A stretch of 64,000 bases of DNA from Mycolicibacterium sediminis. GTDB lineage: Bacteria; Actinomycetota; Actinomycetes; Mycobacteriales; Mycobacteriaceae. Under the pieces are notes generated by a model, which made no database searches, was not told the origin of the DNA, and worked only from the letters and a program-made list of their open reading frames with translations. This document shows, one piece after another, positions 27,772 to 37,628 of this stretch. The position numbers and the translations under genes were made by a program. Location of the stretch: the NCBI RefSeq assembly GCF_010731735.1, contig NZ_AP022588.1:3348001-3412000 (forward strand), in the 5' to 3' direction. Position 1 is the first letter of the stretch, and each line of letters opens with the position of its first letter.

Positions 27772-28563
27772 ATGGGAAACATCGTGGTCCTGATCAAGCA
27801 GGTCCCTGACTACGAGGATCGCAAGCTCGCCGACGACCACACGTTGGATCGTGCCGGCAGCGACGCGGTGCTCGACGAGATCAACGAGAAGGCCGTCGAG
27901 GTCGCTCTCCAGCTCAAGGAGAAGCACGCCGACGCCGGGTACAACGTGGTCGTGTTGACCGCGGGTCCCTCGGGCGCCGAGACGGCCATCCGCAAGGCGC
28001 TCTCCATGGGTGCCGACGAGGCCTACCACCTCTCCGACGAGAAGCTGCACGGCTCCGACATCGTGCAGACCTCGTACGCACTCGCCAGCGCCCTCGGACA
28101 GATCGAGGACGTTCAGCTCGTCGTCGCGGGCAACGAGTCCAGCGATGGCGTGGGCGGTTCGCTGCCCTCGATCCTGAGCTACTACCTCGGCGTCCCGCAG
28201 CTGACGCACATGCGCAGCATCGAGATCGCCGACGGCAAGATCACCGGTGAGCGCGAGACCGACGACGGTGTCTTCGAACTCGAGGCGACCCTGCCCGCCG
28301 TGGTCAGCGTCAGCGAGAAGATCGTCGAGGACGCCAGGTTCCCGTCCTTCAAGGGCATCATGGCCGCCAAGAAGAAGACCGTGACCCCGCTGACCCTCGA
28401 CGCGATCGGCGTCGAGGACGGCATCGTGGGTGGCGACGTCTCGGAGTCCAAAGTGCAGAACGTCGCTCCGAAGCCGCCGAAGACCGCGGGCGAGAAGATC
28501 ACCGACGAGGGCGAGGGTGGTCAGAAGATCGCCGAGTACCTCGTCGCGCAGAAGCTGGTCTAA
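27772..28563 (+). CDS. etfB: Electron transfer flavoprotein beta subunit
   Basis: 263 residues, AMP-binding subunit of the ETF heterodimer that takes electrons from acyl-CoA dehydrogenases (M. tuberculosis fixA, Rv3029c). The family pattern is clear: VLIKQVPDYEDRKL at the start, NEKAVEVALQLKEKH, and the ETF-beta signature region around VVAGNESSDGVGGSLPSILSYYLG. The ATG follows GAGGAGG with about 10 nt spacing. etfA lies 56 bp downstream. The upstream 200 bp, shared with the divergent methyltransferase operon, contains the nested palindromes. Confidence 0.96.
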   Translation: MGNIVVLIKQVPDYEDRKLADDHTLDRAGSDAVLDEINEKAVEVALQLKEKHADAGYNVVVLTAGPSGAETAIRKALSMGADEAYHLSDEKLHGSDIVQTSYALASALGQIEDVQLVVAGNESSDGVGGSLPSILSYYLGVPQLTHMRSIEIADGKITGERETDDGVFELEATLPAVVSVSEKIVEDARFPSFKGIMAAKKKTVTPLTLDAIGVEDGIVGGDVSESKVQNVAPKPPKTAGEKITDEGEGGQKIAEYLVAQKLV

Positions 28564-28619
28564 CGGATCGTCCCACCCCCCACTCACACGTCACCGAATC
28601 GACAAGAGGCAGACAGGCA

Positions 28620-29573
28620 ATGGCTGAAGTACTCGTGCTCGTCGAGCACGCCGAAGGAAATCTCAAGACCATCACCAACGAGCTGATCACCGCGGCGCGC
28701 TCGCTGGGCGAACCGTCGGCGGTCGTCGTCGGCGCCCCCGGCACCGCGGACAAGCTCGCCGAGGGACTGAAGGCGTCGGGCGCGGCGAAGATCTACGTCG
28801 CCGAATCCGACACCGCGGACCAGTTCCTGGTCGTGCCGAAGGTCGCCGTGTTGGCCGCGCTGGCCGAGTCGGCCGGTCCGGCAGGCATTCTGGTGGCCTC
28901 CACCGCCGAGGGCAAGGAAGTGGCGGGACGGCTCGCCGCCGAGACCGGCTTCGGCGTCCTGTGGGACGTCGTCGGCGTCAAGGACGGCGGCATCGGCGTG
29001 CACTCCGTCTTCGGTGGTGCCTACACCGTCGAGGCGACCGCGGGTGAGACCCCGATCATCGCCCTGCGTCCCGGCGCGGTCGAGGCCGCTCCGGAGGCGG
29101 GCGCCGGCGAGCTGGTCACCGTCGAGGTCCCCGAGATCCCGGAGAACGCAACCAAGATCGTCTCCCGCCAGCCCGCGCAGAAGAGCGCGCGGCCGGAACT
29201 CACCGAGGCCAAGGTCGTCGTCGCCGGTGGTCGTGGCGTCGGCAGCAAGGACAACTTCTCGGTCGTCGAGGATCTCGCCGACGCACTCGGTGGCGCCGTG
29301 GGCGCCTCGCGTGCTGCGGTCGACTCCGGCTTCTACGAGGGCCAGTTCCAGGTCGGCCAGACCGGCAAGACCGTTGCGCCGCAGCTGTACATCGCCCTGG
29401 GCATCTCCGGCGCCATCCAGCACCGGGCCGGCATGCAGACGTCCAAGACGATCGTCGCGGTCAACAAGGACGAGGAGTCGCCGATCTTCGAGATCGCCGA
29501 CCTCGGCATCGTGGGCGACCTGTTCAAGGTCACCCCGCAGCTGACCGACGCGGTCAAGGCTCGCAAGGGCTGA
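28620..29573 (+). CDS. etfA: Electron transfer flavoprotein alpha subunit
   Basis: 317 residues, FAD-binding partner of EtfB (M. tuberculosis fixB, Rv3028c). The N-terminal domain begins [16 protein letters not shown]; the C-terminal FAD domain carries [14 protein letters not shown], the signature [17 protein letters not shown] and [24 protein letters not shown]. It delivers electrons to the respiratory chain through an ETF-quinone oxidoreductase encoded elsewhere. A strong hairpin follows the stop. Confidence 0.96.
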   Translation: MAEVLVLVEHAEGNLKTITNELITAARSLGEPSAVVVGAPGTADKLAEGLKASGAAKIYVAESDTADQFLVVPKVAVLAALAESAGPAGILVASTAEGKEVAGRLAAETGFGVLWDVVGVKDGGIGVHSVFGGAYTVEATAGETPIIALRPGAVEAAPEAGAGELVTVEVPEIPENATKIVSRQPAQKSARPELTEAKVVVAGGRGVGSKDNFSVVEDLADALGGAVGASRAAVDSGFYEGQFQVGQTGKTVAPQLYIALGISGAIQHRAGMQTSKTIVAVNKDEESPIFEIADLGIVGDLFKVTPQLTDAVKARKG

Positions 29574-29600
29574 CCCGACGGTCGACACGACACAGTGCGG

Positions 29601-29628
29601 AACCCCGGCGTCCCGTGACGCCGGGGTT
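29601..29628 (+). terminator. Terminator hairpin after etfA
   Basis: Perfect 12-bp stem AACCCCGGCGTC / GACGCCGGGGTT with a CCGT loop, 28 bases after the etfA stop. A second complementary pair (ACGACAC at 29587-29593 and GTGTCGT at 29631-29637) extends the base. Only three T residues follow. Confidence 0.75.
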
Positions 29629-29651
29629 TCGTGTCGTCTGGGTGCTTGCGC

Positions 29652-32387
29652 ATGAGTGACCCGGCCACCCGGCTGTACGGCCGGGACGCGGAGATCGCCG
29701 CTCTCGATCACCTGCTGGTGACGGCGCGGTCCGGTGCCAGTGGAGTTCTCGTCGTGCACGGCGAGGCGGGCATCGGAAAGACCGCGCTCCTGGAGCACGT
29801 GATCGGCTCTGCGGCTGAGTGTCTGGTCCTACGCACCGTCGGGGTCGAGTCCGACATGGAACTGGCCTATGCCGGGCTGCAGCAGCTCTGCGCGCCCGTC
29901 CTCGACCGGGCGGTCGTCCTGCCGGAGCCGCAGCGCCAGGCCGTCGAGATCGCGTTCGGGCTGCGGTCGGGGGCGGCGCCCGACCGCTTCCTCGTCGGGC
30001 TGGCCGTGCTGGGTCTCCTCGCCGCGGCATCGGAGGACCGCCCCGTGCTGTGCGTCGTCGACGACGCCCAGTGGCTCGACCGTGCGTCGGCCCTGACGCT
30101 GAGCTTCGTGGCCCGCCGACTGCTCGCCGAGCGGGTGGGCGTGGTGTTCGCCCAGCGCGACCCGGTCACCGACCTGGCGGGCCTGCCCGACATCGCGGTC
30201 ACGGGCCTCGCCGACGTCGACGCGCGCGCCCTGCTGGGCTCGGCCACGCTGGTGCGACTCGACGAGAGCGTGCGCGACCGGATCGTCACCGAGACCAACG
30301 GGAACCCGTTGGCGCTGTGGGAGCTTCCCCGCGACATGACTCCCGCCGAGCTGGCGGGCGGCTATCACCAACCCGGCACGGGAGCCGTCGTCGGTCAGGT
30401 CGAGGAACGCTTCCTCCGCAGGATCGCCGCCCTGCCCTACGTCACCCGCAGGCTGCTGGGGATCGCGGCGGTCGAGCCGGTCGGCGATCCCACCCTGCTG
30501 TTCGGCGCCGCCGACGCACTCGGCCTCGACGCCGCCGAGCTGACCTCGGCAGAGTCGGCCGGGCTCCTCGACGTGGACACCAGGGTGCGGTTCCGGCACC
30601 CGCTGGTGCGCGCCGCCGCCTACCGGTCGGCGACCGCCGACGAGCGCAGAGCCGCACACCGCGCGCTGGCGGAGGTGACCGACGCCGACCGCGACCCCGA
30701 CCGCCGGGCCTGGCACCGCGCCCACGGCGCGGGCGAACCCGACGAGGCCATCGCGGCGGAGCTGGAACGATCGGCCGACCGCGCCCGCGTGCGTGGCGGG
30801 ATCGCCGCTGCCGCAGCGTTCCTCACCCGTGCCACCGAACTGACGCCGGATCCCGCCACGCGCGGCGTACGGGCGCTCGCGGCGGCCGAGGCGAAGTCCG
30901 AGGCCGCGGCACCCGAGGCTGCCGAGGACCTGCTCGCGGCCGCCTCCCTCGGGCCCCTCGACGTGGTCGACCGGGCGCGGGTGGCTCGACTGCGCGCTCG
31001 GCTGACCTTTGCCCGCAGCCGTGGAATGGGCAGTGCGGCACTGCTCCTCGAGTCGGTGACGCGGTTCGTCGATACTGCGGAGGCAGTCCGCGGGACGGAC
31101 GAGGCCCTCGCCACCGAGACCTACCTCGATGCCGTCGCCGCGGCGATGTACGTCGGTCGCGCGGGTGGCGGATTGCTCGCCGACACCGCCGTGGCGGCTG
31201 CCCGACTCACGACGGGAACCAGGCCCGGCGGCCTCCTCACCGATGCGTTGGTGACCCGGCTGGCGGGTCCCGGGCCGACGGCGCAGCGGGCGATGGCAGT
31301 GGCACTGGACGCGGTGCGCGCCGACACCTGGTCCTGGCAGGCCTTCCCCCTCGCGCACGAGGCGCTCGCGCACGAGGCGTGGGACGACGCCGCGTGGCAC
31401 CGCATCGCCGTCGACGCGGTACGCATCGCCACCGAGTCCGGCGCCCTCGCCGTCCTGCCGTCGGCACTGGTGAGCCGGGCGGGGCTGCACCTGCAGGAGG
31501 GTGAGTTCGCGACGGCGGGCGCACTCGTCGCCGAGGCGGACGAGATCGCCCGCGCGACTGGTCATCTGCCCATCCGCTACCACGGGTTGGCGCTGGCCGC
31601 GTGGACCGGCGACGAGGCGGCCACCACCGCGCTCCTCGACGCGGCCACGCGCGACGGCGACGGTCGCGGCGAGGGCCGCATCGCCGGCCTCGTCGGATAC
31701 ACCTCGGCCGTGCTGTACAACGGGCTGGGCCGCTATCAGGTGGCCCTCGACGCGTCGATGCGCGCCCGCGAGTTCGACGACATCGGCCTGCTCGGCTGGA
31801 CCCTCGTCGAACTGGTCGAAGCGGCGACCCGGGCCGGGCGTGACGCCACCGCCGCCGAGGGCCTGGAACTCCTCGGGGAGCGCACCGTCCCCGCGGGAAC
31901 CGACTGGGCGCTGGGGATGCTGGCGCGCTCACGGGCGCTGCTCGGTGTCGGCGCCGAGGCCGAGGACGGATACCTGGAGGCCATCGACCGTCTCGGCCGT
32001 ACCCGCATCGCGGTGCACCTGGCGCGCGCCCGGCTGCTCTACGGCGAGTGGCTGCGCCGGGAGAACCGCCGCACCGATGCGCGTGTCCAGCTGCGCGACG
32101 CACACCGGATGTTCACGGCGATGGGTGCCGGCGCCTTCGCGGACCGCGCCCGGCGGGAGCTGCTCGCCACCGGCGAGAAGGCGGCCAAGCGCTCGGCCGG
32201 TCCGGGTGAGGCCCTCACCGCGCAGGAACGTCAGATCGCCGAACTCGTCGCCGTCGGGCTGACCAATCCGGAGATCGGCGCCCAGCTGTTCATCAGCGCG
32301 CACACCGTGGAGTGGCACCTGCGCAAGGTGTTCGCCAAGCTGGCGATCCGCTCGCGTCGCGAGTTGCGCAGCCTCCGTCTGCCGTAG
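29652..32387 (+). CDS. Large ATP-binding LuxR-type regulator (LAL family)
   Basis: Transcription regulator of 911 residues. The N-terminal STAND/AAA ATPase has Walker [11 protein letters not shown] (Lys43) and Walker B-like [12 protein letters not shown]; the long middle is alpha-helical and TPR-like with many Ala-rich helices. The C-terminal LuxR helix-turn-helix is complete ([20 protein letters not shown], then [18 protein letters not shown]). LAL proteins often activate adjacent catabolic operons. ATG 29652 is chosen; the GTG 21 bp earlier falls in the terminator base. It lies 64 bp before the hydrolase-NmrA-cupin genes, which it may control. Confidence 0.9.
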   Translation: MSDPATRLYGRDAEIAALDHLLVTARSGASGVLVVHGEAGIGKTALLEHVIGSAAECLVLRTVGVESDMELAYAGLQQLCAPVLDRAVVLPEPQRQAVEIAFGLRSGAAPDRFLVGLAVLGLLAAASEDRPVLCVVDDAQWLDRASALTLSFVARRLLAERVGVVFAQRDPVTDLAGLPDIAVTGLADVDARALLGSATLVRLDESVRDRIVTETNGNPLALWELPRDMTPAELAGGYHQPGTGAVVGQVEERFLRRIAALPYVTRRLLGIAAVEPVGDPTLLFGAADALGLDAAELTSAESAGLLDVDTRVRFRHPLVRAAAYRSATADERRAAHRALAEVTDADRDPDRRAWHRAHGAGEPDEAIAAELERSADRARVRGGIAAAAAFLTRATELTPDPATRGVRALAAAEAKSEAAAPEAAEDLLAAASLGPLDVVDRARVARLRARLTFARSRGMGSAALLLESVTRFVDTAEAVRGTDEALATETYLDAVAAAMYVGRAGGGLLADTAVAAARLTTGTRPGGLLTDALVTRLAGPGPTAQRAMAVALDAVRADTWSWQAFPLAHEALAHEAWDDAAWHRIAVDAVRIATESGALAVLPSALVSRAGLHLQEGEFATAGALVAEADEIARATGHLPIRYHGLALAAWTGDEAATTALLDAATRDGDGRGEGRIAGLVGYTSAVLYNGLGRYQVALDASMRAREFDDIGLLGWTLVELVEAATRAGRDATAAEGLELLGERTVPAGTDWALGMLARSRALLGVGAEAEDGYLEAIDRLGRTRIAVHLARARLLYGEWLRRENRRTDARVQLRDAHRMFTAMGAGAFADRARRELLATGEKAAKRSAGPGEALTAQERQIAELVAVGLTNPEIGAQLFISAHTVEWHLRKVFAKLAIRSRRELRSLRLP

Positions 32388-32451
32388 CCACCCGAAGGAC
32401 TACGGACTCTCCGGGGTTCGAACCACGGGTTGGGGATGCGACCGTTCGGGG

Positions 32452-33342
32452 GTGACCTTCGAACCCGCCGCACGCGCCGTCGCCGGTGCGCGGGAGGCGC
32501 TCGAGGCGGTCCAGGCCGGCCCGGTGGTGCTGCCCGCGGTGGACGACGCGTGGATCGACGTGGCCTGCGACCACGGTGACGTCCGCGTGCGCCTGATCCG
32601 GCCGGCCGGTGCGACCGACGAGCTGCCGGTGGTGCTGTACGTGCACGGCGGTGGTTGGGTCGTGGGCGGTGCCGCCACCCACGACCGGTTGGTCCGGGAA
32701 CTCGCGGTCGGCGCGCGGACGGCCGTCGCCTTCGTCGACTACGACCGCTCACCCGAGAGCCAGTACCCCGTCGCGATCGAACAGACCTACGCCGCCGCCC
32801 GCTGGATCACCCGCCACGGTGTCGAGCACGGACTGGACGCCGACCGGCTCGCCATCGCCGGGGACTGCGCCGGGGGCGCCGTCGCGGCCGCCGTGACGAT
32901 CCTCGCCGGCCGCCGCGGCGACGTCGCGTTCGTCCACCAGTCCCTGTACTACCCGGTGACCGACGCGGGTCAGGACACGGTCAGCTATCGCGAGTTCACC
33001 GACGGGCCGCACCTCACGGCGGCGGCCATGGCGTGGTTCTGGGACTGCTACCTGCCCGAGGTGGCGATGCGCGCCGACGCCACCGCCTCACCCCTGCGGG
33101 CGACCGCCGACGACCTCGCGCGGGTCCCGCCGGCCCTGATCATCGTCGCCGAACACGACGTCCTTCGCGACGAGGGCGAGGCCTACGCCCGCGCACTCGT
33201 CGACGCCGGGGTACCGACCACCGTCGTCCGCGTCGCCGACGCGATCCACGACGTCATGATGCTCAACCCCGTCAGGGGAACCGTCGCCGCCGGCACGGCC
33301 ATCGACCTGGCCATCACCACGATGAAAGAGGTACTGACATGA
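32452..33342 (+). CDS. HSL-family alpha/beta-hydrolase with Cys at the nucleophile position
   Basis: 296-residue protein of the hormone-sensitive lipase (family IV esterase) type. The oxyanion motif His65-Gly-Gly-Gly is in VLYVHGGGWVVGG; the other triad members are likely Asp236 (VAEHDVLRDEG) and His266 (DAIHDVMML). The nucleophile elbow, normally GDSAGG, reads GDCAGG with Cys139 (codon TGC at 32866-32868). A Cys nucleophile is known in dienelactone hydrolase but is unusual here; it may change the reaction or disable esterase activity. GTG start; the end overlaps the NmrA-like gene by ATGA. Confidence 0.85.
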   Translation: MTFEPAARAVAGAREALEAVQAGPVVLPAVDDAWIDVACDHGDVRVRLIRPAGATDELPVVLYVHGGGWVVGGAATHDRLVRELAVGARTAVAFVDYDRSPESQYPVAIEQTYAAARWITRHGVEHGLDADRLAIAGDCAGGAVAAAVTILAGRRGDVAFVHQSLYYPVTDAGQDTVSYREFTDGPHLTAAAMAWFWDCYLPEVAMRADATASPLRATADDLARVPPALIIVAEHDVLRDEGEAYARALVDAGVPTTVVRVADAIHDVMMLNPVRGTVAAGTAIDLAITTMKEVLT

Positions 33343-34097
33343 CCGATTCACTGAAGATCACCGTCGTCGGAGCCACGGGTCTCGTCGGCTCCGCGGTGGT
33401 CGAACTGCTCACTGCCGCAGGCCACGACGTCGTCGCGGCATCCCGCAGCACGGGGGCCGACGTCGTCACCGGCGACGGCCTCGCCGAGGCACTGGCCGGT
33501 GCCCAGGTTCTGATCGACGTCGTCAATTCGCCGTCTTTCGAGGATGACCCGGTGCTGGAGTTCTTCACCGCCTCGTCGGCCAATCTGGTCGCCGCCGCGA
33601 CGGAGGCCAGTGTGGGCCACTACGTGGCGCTGTCGATCGTCGGCGCCGATCTACTTCCCGACAGCGGCTACATGCGGGCGAAGGTCGTGCAGGAGAACAC
33701 GATCGCCGGCTCCGGGCTCCCCCACACGATCGTGCGCGCTACGCAGTTCCACGAGTTCACCGAAGCGATCACGGGGGCCCTGGTGGTGGACGGTGAGGTG
33801 CGCGCACCGGACGCCAGGATCCAGCCGGTCGCGGCCGCGGACGTGTCCGCCGAGGTGGCCCGCGTCGCCGTCGCCGAGCCGGTCGACGGCACCGTCGACT
33901 TCGGTGGGCCGGAGAAGATGTCGTTCGCCGACATGGCCCGGGCGGTACTCGCCGCCCAGGGCGCCGACACCCCCGTCGTCGTCGACCCGACCGCCACCTA
34001 CTTCGGCACCCGGGTGGGACAGGACAGCCTGGTCACCGGCGAGGACGCGACGCTGGCCCCCACCCGGTTCGCCGACTGGCTGGGCGCACGGTCGTGA
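33339..34097 (+). CDS. NmrA-like / atypical short-chain dehydrogenase NAD(P)-binding protein
   Basis: 252-residue Rossmann-fold protein. The dinucleotide motif is TVVGATGLVGSAVVELL near the start, followed by YVALSIVGADLLPDSGYMRAK, where the Tyr/Lys spacing resembles NmrA-type extended SDRs without a classical YxxxK motif. It may be a redox sensor or a reductase; the sequence does not decide. Its ATG overlaps the hydrolase stop (ATGA), indicating shared translation. Confidence 0.82.
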   Translation: MTDSLKITVVGATGLVGSAVVELLTAAGHDVVAASRSTGADVVTGDGLAEALAGAQVLIDVVNSPSFEDDPVLEFFTASSANLVAAATEASVGHYVALSIVGADLLPDSGYMRAKVVQENTIAGSGLPHTIVRATQFHEFTEAITGALVVDGEVRAPDARIQPVAAADVSAEVARVAVAEPVDGTVDFGGPEKMSFADMARAVLAAQGADTPVVVDPTATYFGTRVGQDSLVTGEDATLAPTRFADWLGARS

Positions 34098-34199
34098 GAG
34101 GCGAATTGACCGGTCCAGCTTCGTGACCGGTTCCACGCCGTTCGCCGACGGCGGCGGCGCAGCGACCCGACACCACCACCCACGACAGGAGGAGCAACC

Positions 34200-34610
34200 G
34201 TGCCCGTGTCCCAGGAACGCACCGACGCCCTGATGAAGGCGATGTCGGTGATCCAGAGCGTCACCCCGCCTTTCATCCCGACCGACGCCGAGGTGATGAC
34301 CGCGATCATCGAATGGCCGCCCGGCGACCCCGGCGCCCCGCCGCACCGGCACCCGGCGGGTCCCGCGTTCGGGTACGTCCTCGAGGGCGAGATGCTCTTC
34401 GAACTCGAGGGTGAGGCGCCCCGCGTGATCACGGCCGGCGAGGCGTTCTGGGAGCCCGGCGGCGACGTCATTCACTATTCGGACGCCAACAACCGGACCG
34501 ACTCGTGGCTTCGGTTCGTGGTGACCATGCTGTGCGTGCCCGGCCAGCAGATGCTGGTCATCGTCGACGACGACGAACTCGAGGCGCGCAAGGACCGGCG
34601 GGTCGGCTGA
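34200..34610 (+). CDS. Small cupin-domain protein
   Basis: 136 residues with one cupin barrel: motif 1 APPHRHPAGPAFGYVLEGEMLFE and motif 2 around EAFWEPGGDVIHYSDA, with His residues that could bind a metal. An enzymatic (isomerase, oxygenase) or binding role is possible. GTG 34200 follows AGGAGGAG with good spacing. It lies 102 bp after the NmrA-like gene and is probably the last gene of that unit. Confidence 0.8.
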   Translation: MPVSQERTDALMKAMSVIQSVTPPFIPTDAEVMTAIIEWPPGDPGAPPHRHPAGPAFGYVLEGEMLFELEGEAPRVITAGEAFWEPGGDVIHYSDANNRTDSWLRFVVTMLCVPGQQMLVIVDDDELEARKDRRVG

Positions 34611-34700
34611 GCGGGACCGCACCCACTCGTCATCCAGCGTGCACCGACGCGTCACGCCGTCGTAGGCGTCCCGCCCGACTGCTCGGCGACCGTGCAACCC

Positions 34701-35549
34701 ATGAGCACTGCATCATCCGTACTCATCGCCGCCGACGAGACTTCGTGCGCCGCCTCCGGGCCGTCCACACCGCGCTACACACTCCTGCTGTCCACCGACG
34801 ACACCCTGATTGATGCCGCCCAACGGCTCCGGCACGAGGTGTTCGCCTCCGAGCCGGGCTTCACACTGGCGGACGACGGCGACCCGCAGCGCCGCGACGC
34901 CGACCGGTTCGACGAGTTCTGCGACCACCTGCTGGTCCGCGAGGACGGCTCCGGCGAACTGGTCGGGTGCTACCGCATGCTGCCCCCGCCCGGTGCCATC
35001 GCCGCCGGAGGGCTCTACACCGCAACGGAATTCGACGTCGCCGCACTGGACCCCATCCGTCCCGAGATGGTCGAGATGGGCCGTGCGGTGGTACGCAAAG
35101 ACCACCGCAACGGCGGTGTCGTCCTGCTGATGTGGGCGGGCATCCTCGCCTACCTCGACCGCCAGGGCTACGACTACGTGACCGGCTGCGTGTCCGTGCC
35201 GGTGCAGGGCAGCCCCGAGGAGACCCCGGGAGCCCAGATCCGGGGCGTCCGCGACGTCGTCCGCAGGCGGCACGCCTCGCCGTACCAGGTACGGCCCTTC
35301 CGTCCGGTCGTGATCGACGGACGCGGCCTCGACGACGTCGAACCACCGTCCCGCGTCATGCTGCCGCCGCTGATGCGCGGATACCTGCGACTGGGCGCCC
35401 GCGTGTGCGGGGACCCCGCGCACGATCCGGAGTTCGGGGTCGGCGACTTCCCCGCACTGCTCGGCAAGCGGGAGGCCGACGTGCGCTACCTGAAGCGATT
35501 GCGCTCGGTGTCCGCCGTGAGCGACATGGCCGACGGAGCCACCCGGTGA
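34701..35549 (+). CDS. GNAT-family N-acyltransferase (OlsB/haemolysin-like, Rv3027c-like)
   Basis: 282 residues. GNAT features include AAQRLRHEVFASEPGF, LVGCYRMLPPP and EMGRAVVRKDHRNGGVVLLMWAGI, as in ornithine-lipid N-acyltransferase (OlsB) relatives. Together with the PlsC-type gene it overlaps, it recalls olsB/olsA pairs that add first a beta-hydroxyacyl and then an acyl chain, but mycobacterial function is unproven. ATG 34701 gives MSTASS, like the M. tuberculosis protein; a GTG at 34692 is possible. Its stop overlaps the next GTG. Confidence 0.82.
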   Translation: MSTASSVLIAADETSCAASGPSTPRYTLLLSTDDTLIDAAQRLRHEVFASEPGFTLADDGDPQRRDADRFDEFCDHLLVREDGSGELVGCYRMLPPPGAIAAGGLYTATEFDVAALDPIRPEMVEMGRAVVRKDHRNGGVVLLMWAGILAYLDRQGYDYVTGCVSVPVQGSPEETPGAQIRGVRDVVRRRHASPYQVRPFRPVVIDGRGLDDVEPPSRVMLPPLMRGYLRLGARVCGDPAHDPEFGVGDFPALLGKREADVRYLKRLRSVSAVSDMADGATR

Positions 35550-36406
35550 GCAGCCACGGCACGATCGACACCCCCTGGCTGCCGCGGGCGTCGTGCAGTG
35601 CATCCTGCGTCGCCGCCGACCCGGCACGCGCCTCGCGTCCCACGATCGTGGCGGCGCGCACGACCCTCCGCGTGCTGTGCGCCGTGCTGATCTTCACCGC
35701 GGTGCCGCTGCTCGCGATCCCGATGCCCGGCAGGTCGCGCGTGCAGCGCGTGTACTGCCGCCTGATGCTGCGCTGCCTCGGCGTACGAATCACGCTGTCC
35801 GGCGGCCCCATTCGCAACCTGAGCGGGGTGCTGGTGGTCAGCGGCCACGTGTCCTGGGTCGACGTCTTCGTGATCGGCTCGGTGCTGCCCGGCTCGTTCG
35901 TCGCCCGCGCCGACCTGGCCGACTGGCCGGTGCTGGGGGTCGTCACCCGGCTGATGCGGATCATCCCGATCGACCGGGCGAACCTGCGCCGGCTGCCGGA
36001 CGTCGTGCGCACCGTCGCCGACCGTCTGCGCGCGGGCCACACCGTCGTCGCCTTCCCGGAGGGCACCACCTGGTGCGGCGTCGGCTACGGCTCGTTCCGG
36101 CCCGCGATGTTCCAGGGCGCGATCGACGCGGGACGCCCCGTACAGCCACTGCGGCTGAGCTATCACCACCGCGACGGCGCCGCGTCGACCGTGCCCGCGT
36201 TCATCGGCGACGACAGCCTGCTCACGTCGATCCGTCGCGTGATCACCGCGCAGCGGACCGTCGCGCACGTGCGCGTGCAGTCCCTGCAGCTGCCCACCGG
36301 CCACCGCCGTGACCTCGCGCTGCGGTGCGAGGCGGAGGTCCGCGGCACCGGCGGCCCGGAGGCCGCACGCAGGCACTCCGCGGGGGGTCACGCACTGGTC
36401 GCCTAG
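35546..36406 (+). CDS. PlsC-type 1-acylglycerol-phosphate acyltransferase (Rv3026c-like)
   Basis: Membrane-associated acyltransferase of 286 residues. A hydrophobic segment (about residues 38-58) is followed by the catalytic HxxxxD motif HVSWVD in [17 protein letters not shown], and by the substrate-binding FPEGTTW motif. It would transfer an acyl chain to a lyso-lipid in phospholipid or ornithine-lipid-like synthesis. GTG 35546 overlaps the GNAT gene stop (GTGA), so both are co-translated. Confidence 0.85.
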   Translation: MSSHGTIDTPWLPRASCSASCVAADPARASRPTIVAARTTLRVLCAVLIFTAVPLLAIPMPGRSRVQRVYCRLMLRCLGVRITLSGGPIRNLSGVLVVSGHVSWVDVFVIGSVLPGSFVARADLADWPVLGVVTRLMRIIPIDRANLRRLPDVVRTVADRLRAGHTVVAFPEGTTWCGVGYGSFRPAMFQGAIDAGRPVQPLRLSYHHRDGAASTVPAFIGDDSLLTSIRRVITAQRTVAHVRVQSLQLPTGHRRDLALRCEAEVRGTGGPEAARRHSAGGHALVA

Positions 36407-36425
36407 GTGTGACCTGGCCTGCCGG

Positions 36426-36440
36426 TATCCTGGGTGGGTC
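36426..36440 (+). promoter_or_regulatory. Near-leaderless promoter of iscS-mnmA
   Basis: TATCCT (36426-36431) with a 9-nt spacer before ATG 36441. Confidence 0.45.
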
Positions 36441-37628
36441 ATGACCGCCGTCTACCTGGATCACGCCGCCACCACCCCGATGCACCCCGCTGCGATCGAG
36501 GCCATGGCGGGCGCCCTGGCCACGGTCGGCAACGCATCGTCGCTGCACACCTCCGGTCGGGCGGCGCGACGCCGGATGGAGGAGGCGCGCGAGGCCCTGG
36601 CCGGCCTGCTCGGCGCCCGGCCGTCGGAGATCGTCTTCACCGCGGGCGGCACGGAGAGCGACAACCTCGCGGTCAAGGGCATCTACTGGGCCCGCCGGGA
36701 CGCCGATCCGCGCCGCCGCCGCATCGTCACCACCCCGATCGAGCACCACGCCGTGCTCGACGCGGTGCAGTGGCTCGCCGACCACGAGGACGCCGAGGTC
36801 ACCTGGCTGCCGGTGAACGCCGACGGGTCGGTGACCCCGGCCGCGTTGCGCGAGGCGCTGAACGGGCACGACGACGTGGCGCTGGTGTCCGTCATGTGGG
36901 CCAACAACGAGGTCGGCACGGTGATGCCGATCGCGGAACTCGCCGCGGTGGCCGCCGAGTTCGACGTCCCGATGCACAGCGACGCCGTGCAGGCCGTCGG
37001 TCAGATCCCCGTCGACTTCGCCGCGAGCGGCCTGTCGGCCATGAGCATCGCCGCGCACAAGTTCGGCGGCCCGATGGCCGTCGGTGCGCTCCTGCTGCGC
37101 CGCGACACCGCCTGCGTGCCGCTGTTGCACGGCGGCGGCCAGGAGCGCGACGTGCGATCGGGCACGCCCGACGTCGCCGGCGCGGTCTCGATGGCGGCTG
37201 CGGCCAAGGTCGCCGTGGAGGGCCTCGAGGCCTACCGCGCCCGCGTGTCGGGACTGCGCGACGCGCTGATCGACGGGGTCCTCGCCGCCATCGACGACGT
37301 CGTGGTCAACGGCGCGTCCGGCGACGACCGACTGCCCGGCAACACCCACTTCACGTTCCGCGGCTGCGAGGGCGACTCCCTGCTGATGCTGCTGGACGCC
37401 AAGGGAATCGAGTGTTCGACGGGTTCGGCGTGCACCGCGGGCGTCGCGCAACCGTCGCACGTCCTCACCGCGATGGGTGCCGACCCGGCCAGCGCGCGCG
37501 GATCCCTGCGGCTGTCGTTGGGGCACACCAGCGTGGAGGCCGACGTGGCCGCCGCGCTGGAGGTGCTGCCCGCGGCCGTCGAGCGTGCTCGTCAGGCCGC
37601 CCTCGCCAGCGCTGGGCACGGCTCCTGA
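36441..37628 (+). CDS. iscS: Cysteine desulfurase
   Basis: PLP enzyme of 395 residues that moves sulfur from cysteine to its own active-site Cys for Fe-S assembly and tRNA thiolation. It begins [15 protein letters not shown], carries the PLP Lys207 in [10 protein letters not shown] and the mobile-loop Cys331 in [11 protein letters not shown]. This matches Rv3025c. Its stop shares one base with the mnmA start, placing sulfur donor and tRNA thiolase in one unit. The longer open frame upstream lacks homology. Confidence 0.96.
   Translation: MTAVYLDHAATTPMHPAAIEAMAGALATVGNASSLHTSGRAARRRMEEAREALAGLLGARPSEIVFTAGGTESDNLAVKGIYWARRDADPRRRRIVTTPIEHHAVLDAVQWLADHEDAEVTWLPVNADGSVTPAALREALNGHDDVALVSVMWANNEVGTVMPIAELAAVAAEFDVPMHSDAVQAVGQIPVDFAASGLSAMSIAAHKFGGPMAVGALLLRRDTACVPLLHGGGQERDVRSGTPDVAGAVSMAAAAKVAVEGLEAYRARVSGLRDALIDGVLAAIDDVVVNGASGDDRLPGNTHFTFRGCEGDSLLMLLDAKGIECSTGSACTAGVAQPSHVLTAMGADPASARGSLRLSLGHTSVEADVAAALEVLPAAVERARQAALASAGHGS

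Noticed and set aside
32411..32430. GGTTCGAACC resembling a tRNA T-loop
   Set aside because: No acceptor, D or anticodon stems surround it; it is only a 10-bp palindrome upstream of the hydrolase gene.
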